DNA from: SIG480 sp045586595
GTDB lineage: Bacteria > Bacillota > Clostridia > Oscillospirales > JAAYXM01
Assembly: GCA_045586595.1 (NCBI GenBank)
Contig: JAZNAQ010000022.1
Location: 1 to 64,000, forward strand
Direction of reading: 5' to 3'
DNA: 64,000 nt
This document shows positions 17,124 through 26,211 of the stretch, in pieces. The stretch's first letter is position 1; each line of letters starts with the position of its first letter. The position numbers and the translations under genes are program-made. Under the pieces are notes generated by a model. That model saw only the letters and a program-made list of their open reading frames with translations. It ran no database searches and was not told the DNA's origin.

Positions 17124-17866
17124 TTTCGCACCTCCATATGGTTTATCATACTTGCAAGATACCCCGCACCAAAGCCGTTATCTATATTGACAACCGAAAC
17201 ACCGCTCGCACAGGAATTCAGCATTGAAAGAAGCGCCGTCATCCCCTCAAATGCCGCGCCGTAACCGACGCTTGTGGGAACAGCGACTACAGGGCAATCG
17301 CAAAGCCCTCCAACCACGCTGGCAAGTGCGCCCTCCATCCCTGCAACAGCAACAATTACGCTCGCGCTCATTATAACATCAAGGTGGTAGAGCAATCTAT
17401 GAAGCCCTGCAACCCCGACATCGTATACACGCTCAACCTCGTTGCCGAGAAATTCTGCCGTGAGCGCCGCCTCCTCAGCAACGGGAATATCGCTCGTGCC
17501 ACCGCTCAGTATAACTATTTTACCTATTCCGTCAGGCATTTTTTTCTCTCCGCATATACCAAGCCGTGCCGTTTTATAATATGTTATATCCGAAATCTCG
17601 TTTGCCTTCTCAGGAGAAAGGCGCGTTATCAGAACGTTCTTCTCGCCTGACTCATTTAAAGCCTGTACAATTCTATTTATCTGCTCGGCAGTCTTCCCTT
17701 CTCCGTAGATAATCTCACACGCGCCGTTGCGAAGGTGGCGGTGGGTATCTACTTTTGCGAAATCTATATCGGTAAACGGCTCTGATTTGAGCTTAAGCTC
17801 TGCATCCTTTACGCTCATCTCGCCGTTTTTGACTGCCGACAATATATCAGTCAGAAAGCTTTTCAT
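17120..17866 (-). CDS. larB: Pyridinium-3,5-biscarboxylate mononucleotide synthase LarB
   Basis: A 248-residue NAD-carboxylating/hydrolysing enzyme that begins nickel-pincer cofactor synthesis from nicotinic acid adenine dinucleotide. The C-terminal half is PurE/AIR-carboxylase-like: SGGTSDIPVAEEAALTA, AGMEGALASVVGGL, VAVPTSVGYGA and NIDNGFGAGYLA. It overlaps larE by 20 nt and larC by 4 nt. Confidence 0.93.
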   Translation of the reverse strand: MKSFLTDILSAVKNGEMSVKDAELKLKSEPFTDIDFAKVDTHRHLRNGACEIIYGEGKTAEQINRIVQALNESGEKNVLITRLSPEKANEISDITYYKTARLGICGEKKMPDGIGKIVILSGGTSDIPVAEEAALTAEFLGNEVERVYDVGVAGLHRLLYHLDVIMSASVIVAVAGMEGALASVVGGLCDCPVVAVPTSVGYGAAFEGMTALLSMLNSCASGVSVVNIDNGFGAGYLASMINHMEVRK

Positions 17867-18608
17867 CCCGTGCCTCCATATCCAACAACACGAAGCTGTA
17901 ATATTTTTTAAGTTCAGACAGTATTTGTGTTCTGTGCTTTATAAGCCTTTCTACATCGTACGAGCATATTTCAATTCTTGCAGTCTCACCCGAAATTCTT
18001 ACACGAAAATCCGAAAAGCCTAAGCCTCCCAAAAATGCTTCTGCACATTCAACCGCGTTTAGCTTTTCGCAGGTTATCGCCTCTCCTTTGCACACACGCG
18101 TTGCAAGGCATGCGTATGCAGGCTTGTCCCATGTGAACAACCCCTCTTTGCGTGAAAGGTCTCGCACCTCGTCCTTGGTTATTCCGCAAAGCTTTAAGGG
18201 CGACAGAACCGAAAGCTCGCATAGCGCACGGTATCCAGGGCGGTCAGCCACATCATCCGATGCATTTGTACCGTCACATATTATGTCATAACCATCACTC
18301 ATTGCAGTGGCTAAGATTATCTGCATAATACCTCTTTTGCAATAATAGCAGCGCTCTTCGCCGTTTTCTCGTACATTTTCATCGTCGAGTGCAGAAAAAT
18401 CAATGACACACAGATCAACACCCGCATCATTTGCCGCGCGCCTTGCATCTAAAAGCTCAGACTCGGGTTGGAACTCTGTTTTTGCAAAATAAGCGCGAAC
18501 ATCTGCACCGTACTTTTTGGCCATATGCAGAAGAAGCACCGAATCTGCCCCACCGGAAAGCGCAACCGCTACCTTCTTATGTATTTTAAAAAACTGCTCA
18601 AGCGTCAT
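17847..18608 (-). CDS. larE: Sacrificial sulfur transferase LarE
   Basis: A 253-residue PP-loop ATPase that adenylates the two carboxylates of the pincer precursor and donates sulfur. The pyrophosphate loop is VALSGGADSVLLLH. The later segment CYYCKRGIMQII and PAYACLATRVC hold conserved Cys residues. Which one is the sacrificial Cys I cannot assign with certainty. It is the first gene of larE-larB-larC-hprK-like, behind a consensus promoter. Confidence 0.92.
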   Translation of the reverse strand: MTLEQFFKIHKKVAVALSGGADSVLLLHMAKKYGADVRAYFAKTEFQPESELLDARRAANDAGVDLCVIDFSALDDENVRENGEERCYYCKRGIMQIILATAMSDGYDIICDGTNASDDVADRPGYRALCELSVLSPLKLCGITKDEVRDLSRKEGLFTWDKPAYACLATRVCKGEAITCEKLNAVECAEAFLGGLGFSDFRVRISGETARIEICSYDVERLIKHRTQILSELKKYYSFVLLDMEARDEKLSD

Positions 18609-18649
18609 TGCTGCACCTACCGAATTCTAATATACTTATTCAATTATAT

Positions 18650-18679
18650 ATTATAATATTTTACAATATTTTTTGTCAA
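18650..18679 (-). promoter_or_regulatory. Promoter of the lar operon
   Basis: On the minus strand TTGACA (18674-18679) and TATAAT (18650-18655) are 18 nt apart, about 40 nt before larE. Confidence 0.8.
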
Positions 18680-18697
18680 GATTAGCGCTTTGAGATA

Positions 18698-18726
18698 TTG
18701 ACTTTTCAGAGAAGATATGTTTTAAT
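18698..18726 (+). promoter_or_regulatory. Promoter of ddh
   Basis: TTGACT (18698-18703) and TTTAAT (18721-18726) are 17 nt apart. Transcription would start near 18733, which rules out any translation start upstream of 18776. Confidence 0.65.
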
Positions 18727-18775
18727 ATTTCATCATATTTTTTTGCTATCCACTTTTGAAAGGGTGATATATAAA

Positions 18776-19756
18776 ATGAAAATAAGAGTAGCCATCGCAG
18801 GATACGGCAACCTCGGCCGCGGCGTTGAGAGTGCGGTTTCTACCGCGCCCGACATGGAGCTTTGCGCTCTGTTTACAAGGCGTGACCCCGCCTCGGTTAA
18901 CCCCGCATCGGGTGTTTCTGTATACTCAATGGACAAAGCCTTAGAGATGAAAGGCGACATCGACGTTCTCATACTCTGCGGAGGAAGCGCAAACGACCTG
19001 CCTGAGCAAACTCCCGAGCTAGCAAAGCACTTTAACGTAATAGACAGCTTTGACACTCACGCAAAAATCCCCGAGCATTTTGAAAAGGTAAACCGTGAAA
19101 GTATCAATGCCGGTAAAGTAAGCATTATCTCCGTAGGCTGGGACCCGGGTATGTTCTCCTTAAACCGTCTTTACGGCCAGGCCATTCTGCCCGAGGGCAA
19201 CGACTACACCTTCTGGGGCAAAGGCGTAAGCCAGGGACACTCTGATGCTATCAGAAGAATTGACGGTGTTATCGATGCAAGACAGTACACCGTACCTGTC
19301 AACGCAGCACTTGAGAGTGTAAGAGCCGGCGAAAACCCGTCTCTTTCAACACGCGAGAAGCACACACGCGAATGCTTCGTTGTAGCAGAGGAAGGTGCAG
19401 ACCTCAAAAGAATTGAGAGCGAAATTGTAAATATGCCCAACTACTTTGCAGATTACGACACAACGGTTCATTTTATAAGCCAAGAGGAGCTTAACCGTGA
19501 CCATGCAGGAATCCCCCACGGTGGCAGAGTTTTCCGCACAGGTACAACAAACGGCGGCAAAAACAAACACGTTATCGAATACAGCCTAAAGCTCGACAGC
19601 AACCCCGAGTTTACCGCAAGCGTTCTCACAGCATACGCAAGAGCAGCATACCGCCTTAATTCAGAAGGGGTATCAGGCGCAAAAACCGTATTTGACATTC
19701 CCCCTGCATATCTCCATCAGGCAACCGGCGAAGAGCTTCGCCGAAACCTTCTCTAA
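18776..19756 (+). CDS. ddh: meso-Diaminopimelate dehydrogenase
   Basis: A 326-residue NADPH-dependent enzyme making meso-DAP in one step from tetrahydrodipicolinate and ammonia. The Rossmann motif AGYGNLGRGVE is at the N terminus. Further family marks are VDxx-type substrate residues in SVGWDPGMFSLNR, FWGKGVSQGHSDAIRRI and the C-terminal GAKTVFDIPPAYL. The start at 18776 has AAAGGGTG upstream. It is a monocistronic gene between a promoter and a terminator, and supplies lysine and peptidoglycan. Confidence 0.95.
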   Translation: MKIRVAIAGYGNLGRGVESAVSTAPDMELCALFTRRDPASVNPASGVSVYSMDKALEMKGDIDVLILCGGSANDLPEQTPELAKHFNVIDSFDTHAKIPEHFEKVNRESINAGKVSIISVGWDPGMFSLNRLYGQAILPEGNDYTFWGKGVSQGHSDAIRRIDGVIDARQYTVPVNAALESVRAGENPSLSTREKHTRECFVVAEEGADLKRIESEIVNMPNYFADYDTTVHFISQEELNRDHAGIPHGGRVFRTGTTNGGKNKHVIEYSLKLDSNPEFTASVLTAYARAAYRLNSEGVSGAKTVFDIPPAYLHQATGEELRRNLL

Positions 19757-19768
19757 ACCACGACATCT

Positions 19769-19804
19769 CCGGCTCTCCGACAGCTTCGGCGAGCCGGTTT
19801 TTTT
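19769..19804 (+). terminator. Terminator after ddh
   Basis: CCGGCTC pairs with GAGCCGG, with an inner CCG/CGG, followed by seven T residues. Confidence 0.9.
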
Positions 19805-19827
19805 ATGCCAAAACACATTAAACGATA

Positions 19828-19856
19828 TTGACAAAAAATACGATATATGCTAATAT
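19828..19856 (+). promoter_or_regulatory. Promoter of nrdDG
   Basis: TTGACA (19828-19833) is 17 nt from an extended -10 TGCTAATAT (TAATAT at 19851-19856). Confidence 0.8.
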
Positions 19857-19885
19857 TATTCTTACTCACATACAAGATATTGTTT
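19838..19885 (+). promoter_or_regulatory. Possible tandem NrdR boxes
   Basis: CGATATATGC (19841-19850) and CAAGATATTG (19873-19882) resemble the core CwATATATwG of the NrdR box. Their starts are 32 nt apart, the three-turn spacing typical of NrdR pairs. The first overlaps the promoter core, as expected for a repressor site. The second differs from the core at one base, the first at three, so the call is tentative. Confidence 0.45.
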
Positions 19886-19919
19886 TACATATATAATACT
19901 AGAAAAAGGGAGAAAAGAC

Positions 19920-22097
19920 ATGAAGATTATAAAACGCGACGGTTCTGAAGTTGTTTTTGACATCACCAAAATCATAGTCGCTGTCTCTAAAGCAAACGAA
20001 ACAGTTGAGGAAAAGGACCGCATGACTCCGATGCAGATTCAGCGCATTGCAGAGAGTGTTGTTCTTGCCTGCGAAAAGCTCGGCCGCTCGCCTGTTGTTG
20101 AAGAGATTCAGGATATGGTAGAAAAACAGATTATGGCACACGGTGCGTTTGAGGTCGCAAAATCATATATAACCTACCGATACACACGCACGCTTGTCCG
20201 TCAGTCAAACACAACAGATGACAAAATACTCAGCCTTATCGAGTGTAACAACGAAGAGGCAAAGCAGGAAAACTCAAACAAAAACCCTGTTATTAACTCA
20301 ACCCAGCGCGACTATATGGCGGGCGAGGTTTCGCGCGATATTACAAACAGAATACTCCTCCCGCAGGATATTGTTGACGCGCATAACGACGGTATTATAC
20401 ACTTTCACGATTCCGACTATTTTGCGCAGCATATGCACAACTGCGACCTTGTAAACCTCGAAGATATGCTCCAGAACGGAACCGTTATCACAGGCACGCT
20501 TATTGAGCGTCCGCACAGCTTCTCGACCGCGTGCAACATCGCAACTCAGATTATAGCTCAGGTTGCTTCAAACCAGTATGGCGGGCAGTCAATTTCGCTT
20601 GCTCACCTCGCTCCGTTTGTAAACGTAAGCCGTGAGAAAATACGCCGCGATTTAAAGGACGAGACCGAGTCTATCGGCATCAATCTCCCTCAGTCTGATT
20701 TTAATAAGATTGTTGAAAAACGCCTGCGCGAAGAAATCCGCCGCGGTGTCCAGACTATTCAGTATCAGGTTGTAACACTTCTTACCACAAATGGCCAGGC
20801 TCCGTTTGTAACTGTGTTCATGTATCTCGGTGAGGCAAAAAACGAACAGGAAAAACGCGACCTTGCGCTTATCATCGAGGAGACCCTCGAGCAACGCTAT
20901 AGAGGCGTAAAGAACGAAGACGGCGTATGGGTTACCCCTGCCTTCCCGAAGCTTGTATACGTTCTTGAAGAAGACAACATACACGAAGATTCGCAGTATT
21001 TCTACCTCACAAAGCTCTCCGCAAAGTGTACGGCACGCAGAATGGTTCCTGACTATATCTCAGAAAAAATCATGCTCCGCGACAAGGTTGACAAAAACGG
21101 CAACGGTCACTGCTACACCTGCATGGGTTGCCGCTCATTCCTCACACCGTATGTTGACCCCGAAACAAACGAACCGAAGTATTACGGACGCTTCAACCAG
21201 GGCGTTGTCACCATTAACCTCGTTGATATTGCCCTTTCATCGGGCGGAAACCTTGACAAGTTCTGGAAGATATTTGACGAAAGGCTCGACCTCTGCTACC
21301 GTGCGCTCATGTGCCGACATAACCGCTTAAAAGGTACGTTATCCGATGCAGCACCGATTTTGTGGCAGTACGGCGCTCTTGCAAGACTTAAAAAGGGCGA
21401 ATGCATAGACAAGCTCCTATATGGCGGCTATTCAACCATTTCGCTCGGCTATGCAGGCCTTTATGAGTGCGTAAAGTATATGACAGGCAAAAGCCACACA
21501 GACCCATCGGCAACACCATTTGCACTTGATGTTATGAAGTATCTTAACAAGGCGACGAAGGCATGGAAAGAAAAAGAGAACATCGACTTCTCACTCTACG
21601 GCACGCCGATTGAGTCTACAACATACAAATTTGCAAAGTGTCTCCAGCGCAGATTTGGTATAATTGAAGGCGTAACCGACAAGGGCTATATCACAAACAG
21701 CTACCACGTCCATGTTTCTGAAGAGATTGATGCGTTTGAGAAGCTCCGCTTCGAGTCGCAGTTCCAGACGCTTTCACCCGGTGGCGCAATAAGCTATGTA
21801 GAGGTTCCCAATATGCAGCACAACCTCGACGCCGTGCTTGAGGTCATGAAGTTTATCTATGACAACATCATGTACGCTGAGCTCAACACAAAGAGCGACT
21901 ATTGCCAGGTTTGCGGTTGGGACGGCGAAATTGAAATCCGTGAGGATGACGGAAAGCTTGTATGGACATGCCCCAAGTGCGGCAACACCGACCAGGACAA
22001 GATGAACGTCGCACGCCGCACCTGCGGATATATAGGCACACAGTTCTGGAACCAAGGGCGCACACAAGAGATAAAAGAGCGCGTCCTGCACCTTTAA
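19920..22097 (+). CDS. nrdD: Anaerobic ribonucleoside-triphosphate reductase
   Basis: A 725-residue class III ribonucleotide reductase that makes dNTPs without oxygen. The N-terminal ATP cone starts MKIIKRDGSEVVFD. The C terminus has a zinc site (CQVCGWDG and CPKCGNTD) and the glycyl-radical motif RRTCGYIG. The active-site Cys region ITGTLIERPHSFSTACNIA is present in the middle. It is followed by its activase after 6 nt. Dependence on NrdD alone in this window fits an anaerobe. Confidence 0.97.
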   Translation: MKIIKRDGSEVVFDITKIIVAVSKANETVEEKDRMTPMQIQRIAESVVLACEKLGRSPVVEEIQDMVEKQIMAHGAFEVAKSYITYRYTRTLVRQSNTTDDKILSLIECNNEEAKQENSNKNPVINSTQRDYMAGEVSRDITNRILLPQDIVDAHNDGIIHFHDSDYFAQHMHNCDLVNLEDMLQNGTVITGTLIERPHSFSTACNIATQIIAQVASNQYGGQSISLAHLAPFVNVSREKIRRDLKDETESIGINLPQSDFNKIVEKRLREEIRRGVQTIQYQVVTLLTTNGQAPFVTVFMYLGEAKNEQEKRDLALIIEETLEQRYRGVKNEDGVWVTPAFPKLVYVLEEDNIHEDSQYFYLTKLSAKCTARRMVPDYISEKIMLRDKVDKNGNGHCYTCMGCRSFLTPYVDPETNEPKYYGRFNQGVVTINLVDIALSSGGNLDKFWKIFDERLDLCYRALMCRHNRLKGTLSDAAPILWQYGALARLKKGECIDKLLYGGYSTISLGYAGLYECVKYMTGKSHTDPSATPFALDVMKYLNKATKAWKEKENIDFSLYGTPIESTTYKFAKCLQRRFGIIEGVTDKGYITNSYHVHVSEEIDAFEKLRFESQFQTLSPGGAISYVEVPNMQHNLDAVLEVMKFIYDNIMYAELNTKSDYCQVCGWDGEIEIREDDGKLVWTCPKCGNTDQDKMNVARRTCGYIGTQFWNQGRTQEIKERVLHL

Positions 22098-22103
22098 TCA
22101 GCC

Positions 22104-22622
22104 ATGCATTACGGTGAAATAAAAAACAACGACATCGCAAACGGAACAGGTGTGCGCGTAACTCTGTTTGTATCAGGTTGCCGCAACGGGTGCAAGAACT
22201 GTTTCCAGCCCCAGACCTGGGCATTTGACTACGGTAAGGAATTTACCGAGGAGACAGAGAAATACATTCTCTCACTTCTCTCCCCGTCGCACATCAGTGG
22301 GCTTACGCTCCTCGGTGGCGAGCCGTTTGAGCCTGAGAACCAGCGCGAACTGCTCCCTTTTTTAAAGCGAGTGAAGGAAACATTTCCGCAAAAGACCATA
22401 TGGGCGTATTCGGGTTTTACCCTTGAAGAGCTTCTTGGCAACAGCCGCGGAAGCTGCGAAGCAACTCGTGAGCTTCTGGGTCTTATAGACGTGCTTGTTG
22501 ACGGAAGATATGTTGATGAGTTAAAGGACATTTCGCTCCGATTCCGCGGTTCGTCAAACCAGCGTATCATCGACCTACCTAAATCATTAAATAGCGGAAA
22601 CATCATTTTATGGGATAAATAG
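22104..22622 (+). CDS. nrdG: Anaerobic ribonucleotide reductase activating protein
   Basis: A 172-residue radical SAM enzyme that puts the glycyl radical on NrdD. The [4Fe-4S] motif CRNGCKNC (CxxxCxxC) follows VTLFVSG, and LLGGEPFEP is the SAM-binding GGE motif. The gene ends at a strong terminator. Pairing with nrdD and length are normal. Confidence 0.96.
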   Translation: MHYGEIKNNDIANGTGVRVTLFVSGCRNGCKNCFQPQTWAFDYGKEFTEETEKYILSLLSPSHISGLTLLGGEPFEPENQRELLPFLKRVKETFPQKTIWAYSGFTLEELLGNSRGSCEATRELLGLIDVLVDGRYVDELKDISLRFRGSSNQRIIDLPKSLNSGNIILWDK

Positions 22623-22629
22623 CTCTTTG

Positions 22630-22660
22630 GCGCACACGATAAATTCGTGTGCGCTTTTTA
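22630..22660 (+). terminator. Terminator after nrdG
   Basis: A perfect 10-bp stem GCGCACACGA/TCGTGTGCGC with a TAAAT loop is followed by TTTTTA. Confidence 0.9.
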
Positions 22661-22689
22661 TTGATATTTAAGGTCTTCGGTGCTATAAT
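22661..22689 (+). promoter_or_regulatory. Promoter of nadE
   Basis: TTGATA (22661-22666) and an extended -10 TGCTATAAT (TATAAT at 22684-22689) are 17 nt apart. Confidence 0.75.
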
Positions 22690-22727
22690 ATGCTCATACG
22701 AAAGACTTTTAAAAGGGAGTTTTCAAT

Positions 22728-23465
22728 ATGCGTGATTATAAAAAAGAGCTCGAAGAAAGAGTTGCTTATATAAAAAAACTTGTTGCAGAAAGCCATGCCG
22801 ACGGCATCGTTTTCGGAAACTCCGGCGGTAAGGACTGCGCGCTTGTCGGCATACTATGTAAAATGGCATGTGATAACACTGTCTGCATACAGCTGCCGTG
22901 TTTTTCAAAGCAGAACTTCGGCTCGGATATGGACGATGCGCTCGCAGTTGCAAAAAAGTTTAATATTGCTAACCGCACGTTTGACCTCACCGATGTACGC
23001 GCGGCTATGCTCTCTATGTTTGGCGATGAGGTTTCGCTTAACAACAACGCGCTCGTAAACCTCCCCCCGAGACTGCGAATGACAACGCTCTACACCGTTG
23101 CCGCAGCAGAAAACCGACTTGTTGCGGGAACAGGCAACAGAAGCGAGCGCTATATGGGCTACTTTACAAAGCATGGCGACGGTGCGTGTGACTTCAACCC
23201 AATTTCAGACCTTACCGTAACAGAGGTGTATGAGTTTTTAACATTCCTTGATGCACCCGAATCCGTCATTAAGAAAGCTCCTTCGGCGGGGCTTTATGAA
23301 GGGCAGACAGACGAGGCGGATATGGGAATCAGCTATGCTAAAATCGACGAATATCTGCTCAACGGCACAGCTACCGACTCTGACCTTGAGATAATAAACC
23401 GCTACCATTCAAGAAGTGAGCACAAACGCCGCCCGACAAATATGTTTTTTGAAGTGAACGACTGA
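22728..23465 (+). CDS. nadE: Ammonia-dependent NAD+ synthetase
   Basis: A 245-residue synthetase that amidates deamido-NAD with ATP and ammonia. The PP-loop is GNSGGKDCALV. Later marks are LVAGTGNRSERYMGYFTKHGDGACDFNPI and KKAPSAGLYEGQTDE, described here in parts of one continuous region. There is no glutaminase domain, so free ammonia is the donor. It begins a three-gene unit with the YdcF protein (3-nt gap) and cysK. Confidence 0.95.
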   Translation: MRDYKKELEERVAYIKKLVAESHADGIVFGNSGGKDCALVGILCKMACDNTVCIQLPCFSKQNFGSDMDDALAVAKKFNIANRTFDLTDVRAAMLSMFGDEVSLNNNALVNLPPRLRMTTLYTVAAAENRLVAGTGNRSERYMGYFTKHGDGACDFNPISDLTVTEVYEFLTFLDAPESVIKKAPSAGLYEGQTDEADMGISYAKIDEYLLNGTATDSDLEIINRYHSRSEHKRRPTNMFFEVND

Positions 23466-23467
23466 TT

Positions 23468-24202
23468 ATGAAGAAAGCACTTTTTACATCATCGGTTATA
23501 TGCTTTATTATATCGTCTATTTTCATCTTCTGCCTTATAGGGTATAAGTTTACGGGCTTTCTCATTTTTGTACTCGGCGCGTTCTTTCTCTATCTCGCGT
23601 TGAGTGTGGGGGTTACAAACAAGCGACTTATATTTCTCAGACGGGTTATTGTAGCTTTTGCAACAGTGGGTATTTTATTTACGGCTTGTATGACCTGCAT
23701 CGTAACAAATGATATGGACGGCGATAAAGAGATTGCCTGCGACTATGTTATTGTGCTCGGCGCAGGGCTTGACGGCACTACCCCGTCACTCACGCTTGTT
23801 GACCGCTTGGAGCGTACGCTTGACTACCTGAACCAATTCCCCGAAGCTATCGCAATAGTCAGCGGAGGTATGGGAGACGGCGAGGACATTACCGAAGCAG
23901 AAGCTATGGAACGTTATCTTACCAAACACGGGATTAACTCTTCACGCATAATAAAAGAAGAAAACGCAACAAACACAAACGAAAATCTTCAGTTTTCAAA
24001 AAAGATAATTGATGAACGTGGCGGAGGAAGTGTCGCAATAGTATCAAGCGACTACCATATTTTCCGTGCAAGGCGTCTTGCAAACAGTCACGGTATTTCG
24101 GCAACCATGCTCGCGGCAAAATCGTCACTTCCCATACTTCGCTTAAACTACGCTGTCCGCGAGGGTTTTGCACTCATCAAATCTTACGCTCTGTATATAT
24201 AG
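23468..24202 (+). CDS. YdcF/SanA-like DUF218 membrane protein
   Basis: A 244-residue protein with three N-terminal transmembrane helices in the first 85 residues, then a DUF218 domain: CDYVIVLGAGLDGTTPSLTL, DRLERTLDYL, AIVSGGMGDGEDITEAEAM and SDYHIFRARRLA. Families of this kind act in envelope physiology, and the precise reaction is not known. It lies between nadE and cysK and reads with both. Confidence 0.8.
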   Translation: MKKALFTSSVICFIISSIFIFCLIGYKFTGFLIFVLGAFFLYLALSVGVTNKRLIFLRRVIVAFATVGILFTACMTCIVTNDMDGDKEIACDYVIVLGAGLDGTTPSLTLVDRLERTLDYLNQFPEAIAIVSGGMGDGEDITEAEAMERYLTKHGINSSRIIKEENATNTNENLQFSKKIIDERGGGSVAIVSSDYHIFRARRLANSHGISATMLAAKSSLPILRLNYAVREGFALIKSYALYI

Positions 24203-24213
24203 GAGTTGTTTTT

Positions 24214-25146
24214 ATGAATATTAATAAGTCAATAGAGAGCCTTATCGGAAACACACCGATGCTTGAGCTTACAAATCTTATAAAAGAAAGAAATATCCCT
24301 TCAAAAATAATTGCCAAGCTCGAGTACTTTAACCCGACCGGAAGCGTTAAAGACCGCGCCGCATACGGCATGATAATTGATGCAGAAAAAAGCGGAAAGC
24401 TCAAGCCCGGTGCTGTTATCATAGAGCCCACAAGCGGGAACACTGGCATAGGCCTTGCCGCAATAGGTGCAGCTCGCGGGTATCATGTGGTTCTCACTAT
24501 GCCGGACACAATGAGCATTGAGCGGCAAACTCTTCTTGCGGCATACGGTGCCGAGCTTGTTCTTACACCCGGTGCCGAAGGCATGAGCGGAGCTATAAAA
24601 AAGGCGCATGAGCTGCATGAGGAAATTGAAGGAAGCTTTATCCCCAACCAGTTTGAAAACCCTGCAAACCCTGCAATTCACGAGCTCACCACTGCAGAGG
24701 AGATTTGGAATGACACAGACGGAAAGGTTGATATTGTTGTTGCAGGTGTCGGCTCGGGCGGCACTATAAGCGGTATCGGGCGCGCACTTAAGAAAAAAAA
24801 TCCGAACATAAAAATTGTAGCGGTTGAGCCGTGTGACTCGCCCGTTCTCTCAGGAGGGCAGGCCGGTAAGCACAAACTCCAGGGCATAGGCGCAGGCTTT
24901 ATCCCAGAGGCTCTCGACACCGATATTTACGACGAGATAATAACAATATCCACAGAGGATGCTTACCGCACAGCGCGCGATGTGTGCCGTCTTGACGGAG
25001 CTTTTGTCGGCATAACCTCAGGCGCGGCGATATATGCCGCCGAAATTGCGGCTTCATTGCCCGAAAACAACGGTAAAATGATTGTTGCAATCGCGCCGGA
25101 TTCGGGCACTCGGTATTTATCTACGCCGCATTTGTTCTGCGAATAA
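24214..25146 (+). CDS. cysK: Cysteine synthase (O-acetylserine sulfhydrylase)
   Basis: A 310-residue fold-type II PLP enzyme that makes cysteine from O-acetylserine and sulfide. The PLP lysine is in NPTGSVKDRAA, the substrate loop is PTSGNTGIGLA, the phosphate loop is GVGSGGTISG, and GAGFIPEALD and TSGAAIYAA follow. AGGAG precedes the ATG. It ends in a strong terminator. Sulfide use fits an anaerobe. Confidence 0.95.
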   Translation: MNINKSIESLIGNTPMLELTNLIKERNIPSKIIAKLEYFNPTGSVKDRAAYGMIIDAEKSGKLKPGAVIIEPTSGNTGIGLAAIGAARGYHVVLTMPDTMSIERQTLLAAYGAELVLTPGAEGMSGAIKKAHELHEEIEGSFIPNQFENPANPAIHELTTAEEIWNDTDGKVDIVVAGVGSGGTISGIGRALKKKNPNIKIVAVEPCDSPVLSGGQAGKHKLQGIGAGFIPEALDTDIYDEIITISTEDAYRTARDVCRLDGAFVGITSGAAIYAAEIAASLPENNGKMIVAIAPDSGTRYLSTPHLFCE

Positions 25147-25156
25147 TTCAAACAGC

Positions 25157-25191
25157 AAAAAAGACAGTACAAAACTTGTACTGTCTTTTTT
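25157..25191. terminator. Bidirectional terminator after cysK
   Basis: A perfect 16-bp A/T-ended inverted repeat (AAAAAAGACAGTACAA, loop AAC, complement) between convergent genes. Confidence 0.93.
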
Positions 25192-25264
25192 ATACTGTTT
25201 TACGATTTTTAAAAATACTTCCCCAAAACCCTCTCCCATATCAATTTGCGCAGCTGCTAATAAT

Positions 25265-26161
25265 TTAATAATCCTCGCTTATGTAATCAGGCGGAAGAAG
25301 AAGTAACTCGGGATTCTTAACATAGTACTTAAACAACTTTATCGCGGAAGCAAAGTAATACCCGTCACATATACGCTCATCAAGAACAAAACGCATATTG
25401 ATAACATGCTTATGCTCTGTAGAGCCGTCGCGGTTTACAACATTTATCGCTTCTTTTTTGCCTATCGCCATAAACACCGAGGTTGTGCCAAACTCATACA
25501 AATGATGATATACCGGGTTTAAACCTATAGACCCTACGTTTGTTACATATGCAGAAGAATGAAACGGGCTTACCCTATTTATTATCTTCGGCATAAGGCC
25601 GAACGAGTCGAGCGAGCGAAGAACCCATACAACAAATTTTTTGAAAAAGCCGGGAAGGAAATTCACAAGCTTGACTATGAAGTCGGTATCGTTGCCCTTG
25701 GCTTGTGCGGCTTCTTCTTCAGCACGTACCTCTGCAAGCGCGGCGTTAAACTTTTCGGTTACATCACGCAAGGTATCAGTAGGCTCGAAATTGGGCATGA
25801 GGTTTCCCTCTTCACCGTCCTCGTGCATGGATTTTTTCACTGTAAGTGAAACCCTGATATAGCTTCTTGAGAAAATCTTTCTACCGCTGACAAATCGGTT
25901 TATGCGCGGGCGCTGGGCAATCGTACGTACCAACGCCGCGATGAAGAAGTGATACATCGAAAGGCCCGGTATGCTCTCGCGGTTTTCTACGATGAACTTG
26001 CGAAGCCCCGATATATCTATCTGTTCTTCAAAGAAAATCTGGCTGTCTAGCCTTGTCCGCATAATGTACGGAATAATCCCGAAAACAGGGTCAATATTTC
26101 TAACCCTGTAACCATCATATCTGTCGCCAAGTCTGCGCTTGCGCTTGTTATTACCTGTCAT
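25265..26161 (-). CDS. 2-oxoacid dehydrogenase acyltransferase-like protein, His-less
   Basis: A 298-residue protein of the E2 acyltransferase/chloramphenicol acetyltransferase fold. Seen are YHFFIAALVRTIAQRPRINRF, SLTVKK and the final strand segment MRFVLDERICDGYYFASA. In active E2 and CAT enzymes the last motif is DHRxxDG, with His as the general base. Here Glu stands in its place, so acyl transfer by the usual route is doubtful. There are no lipoyl or subunit-binding domains. A hydrophobic segment lies near residues 165-185. It has AAGGGGAT upstream and follows the exonuclease by 50 nt. Confidence 0.7.
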   Translation of the reverse strand: MTGNNKRKRRLGDRYDGYRVRNIDPVFGIIPYIMRTRLDSQIFFEEQIDISGLRKFIVENRESIPGLSMYHFFIAALVRTIAQRPRINRFVSGRKIFSRSYIRVSLTVKKSMHEDGEEGNLMPNFEPTDTLRDVTEKFNAALAEVRAEEEAAQAKGNDTDFIVKLVNFLPGFFKKFVVWVLRSLDSFGLMPKIINRVSPFHSSAYVTNVGSIGLNPVYHHLYEFGTTSVFMAIGKKEAINVVNRDGSTEHKHVINMRFVLDERICDGYYFASAIKLFKYYVKNPELLLLPPDYISEDY

Positions 26162-26211
26162 ATTAAACTTTATCCCCTTATTCCCCCAATTTACTATCTA
26201 TTATAACACAA

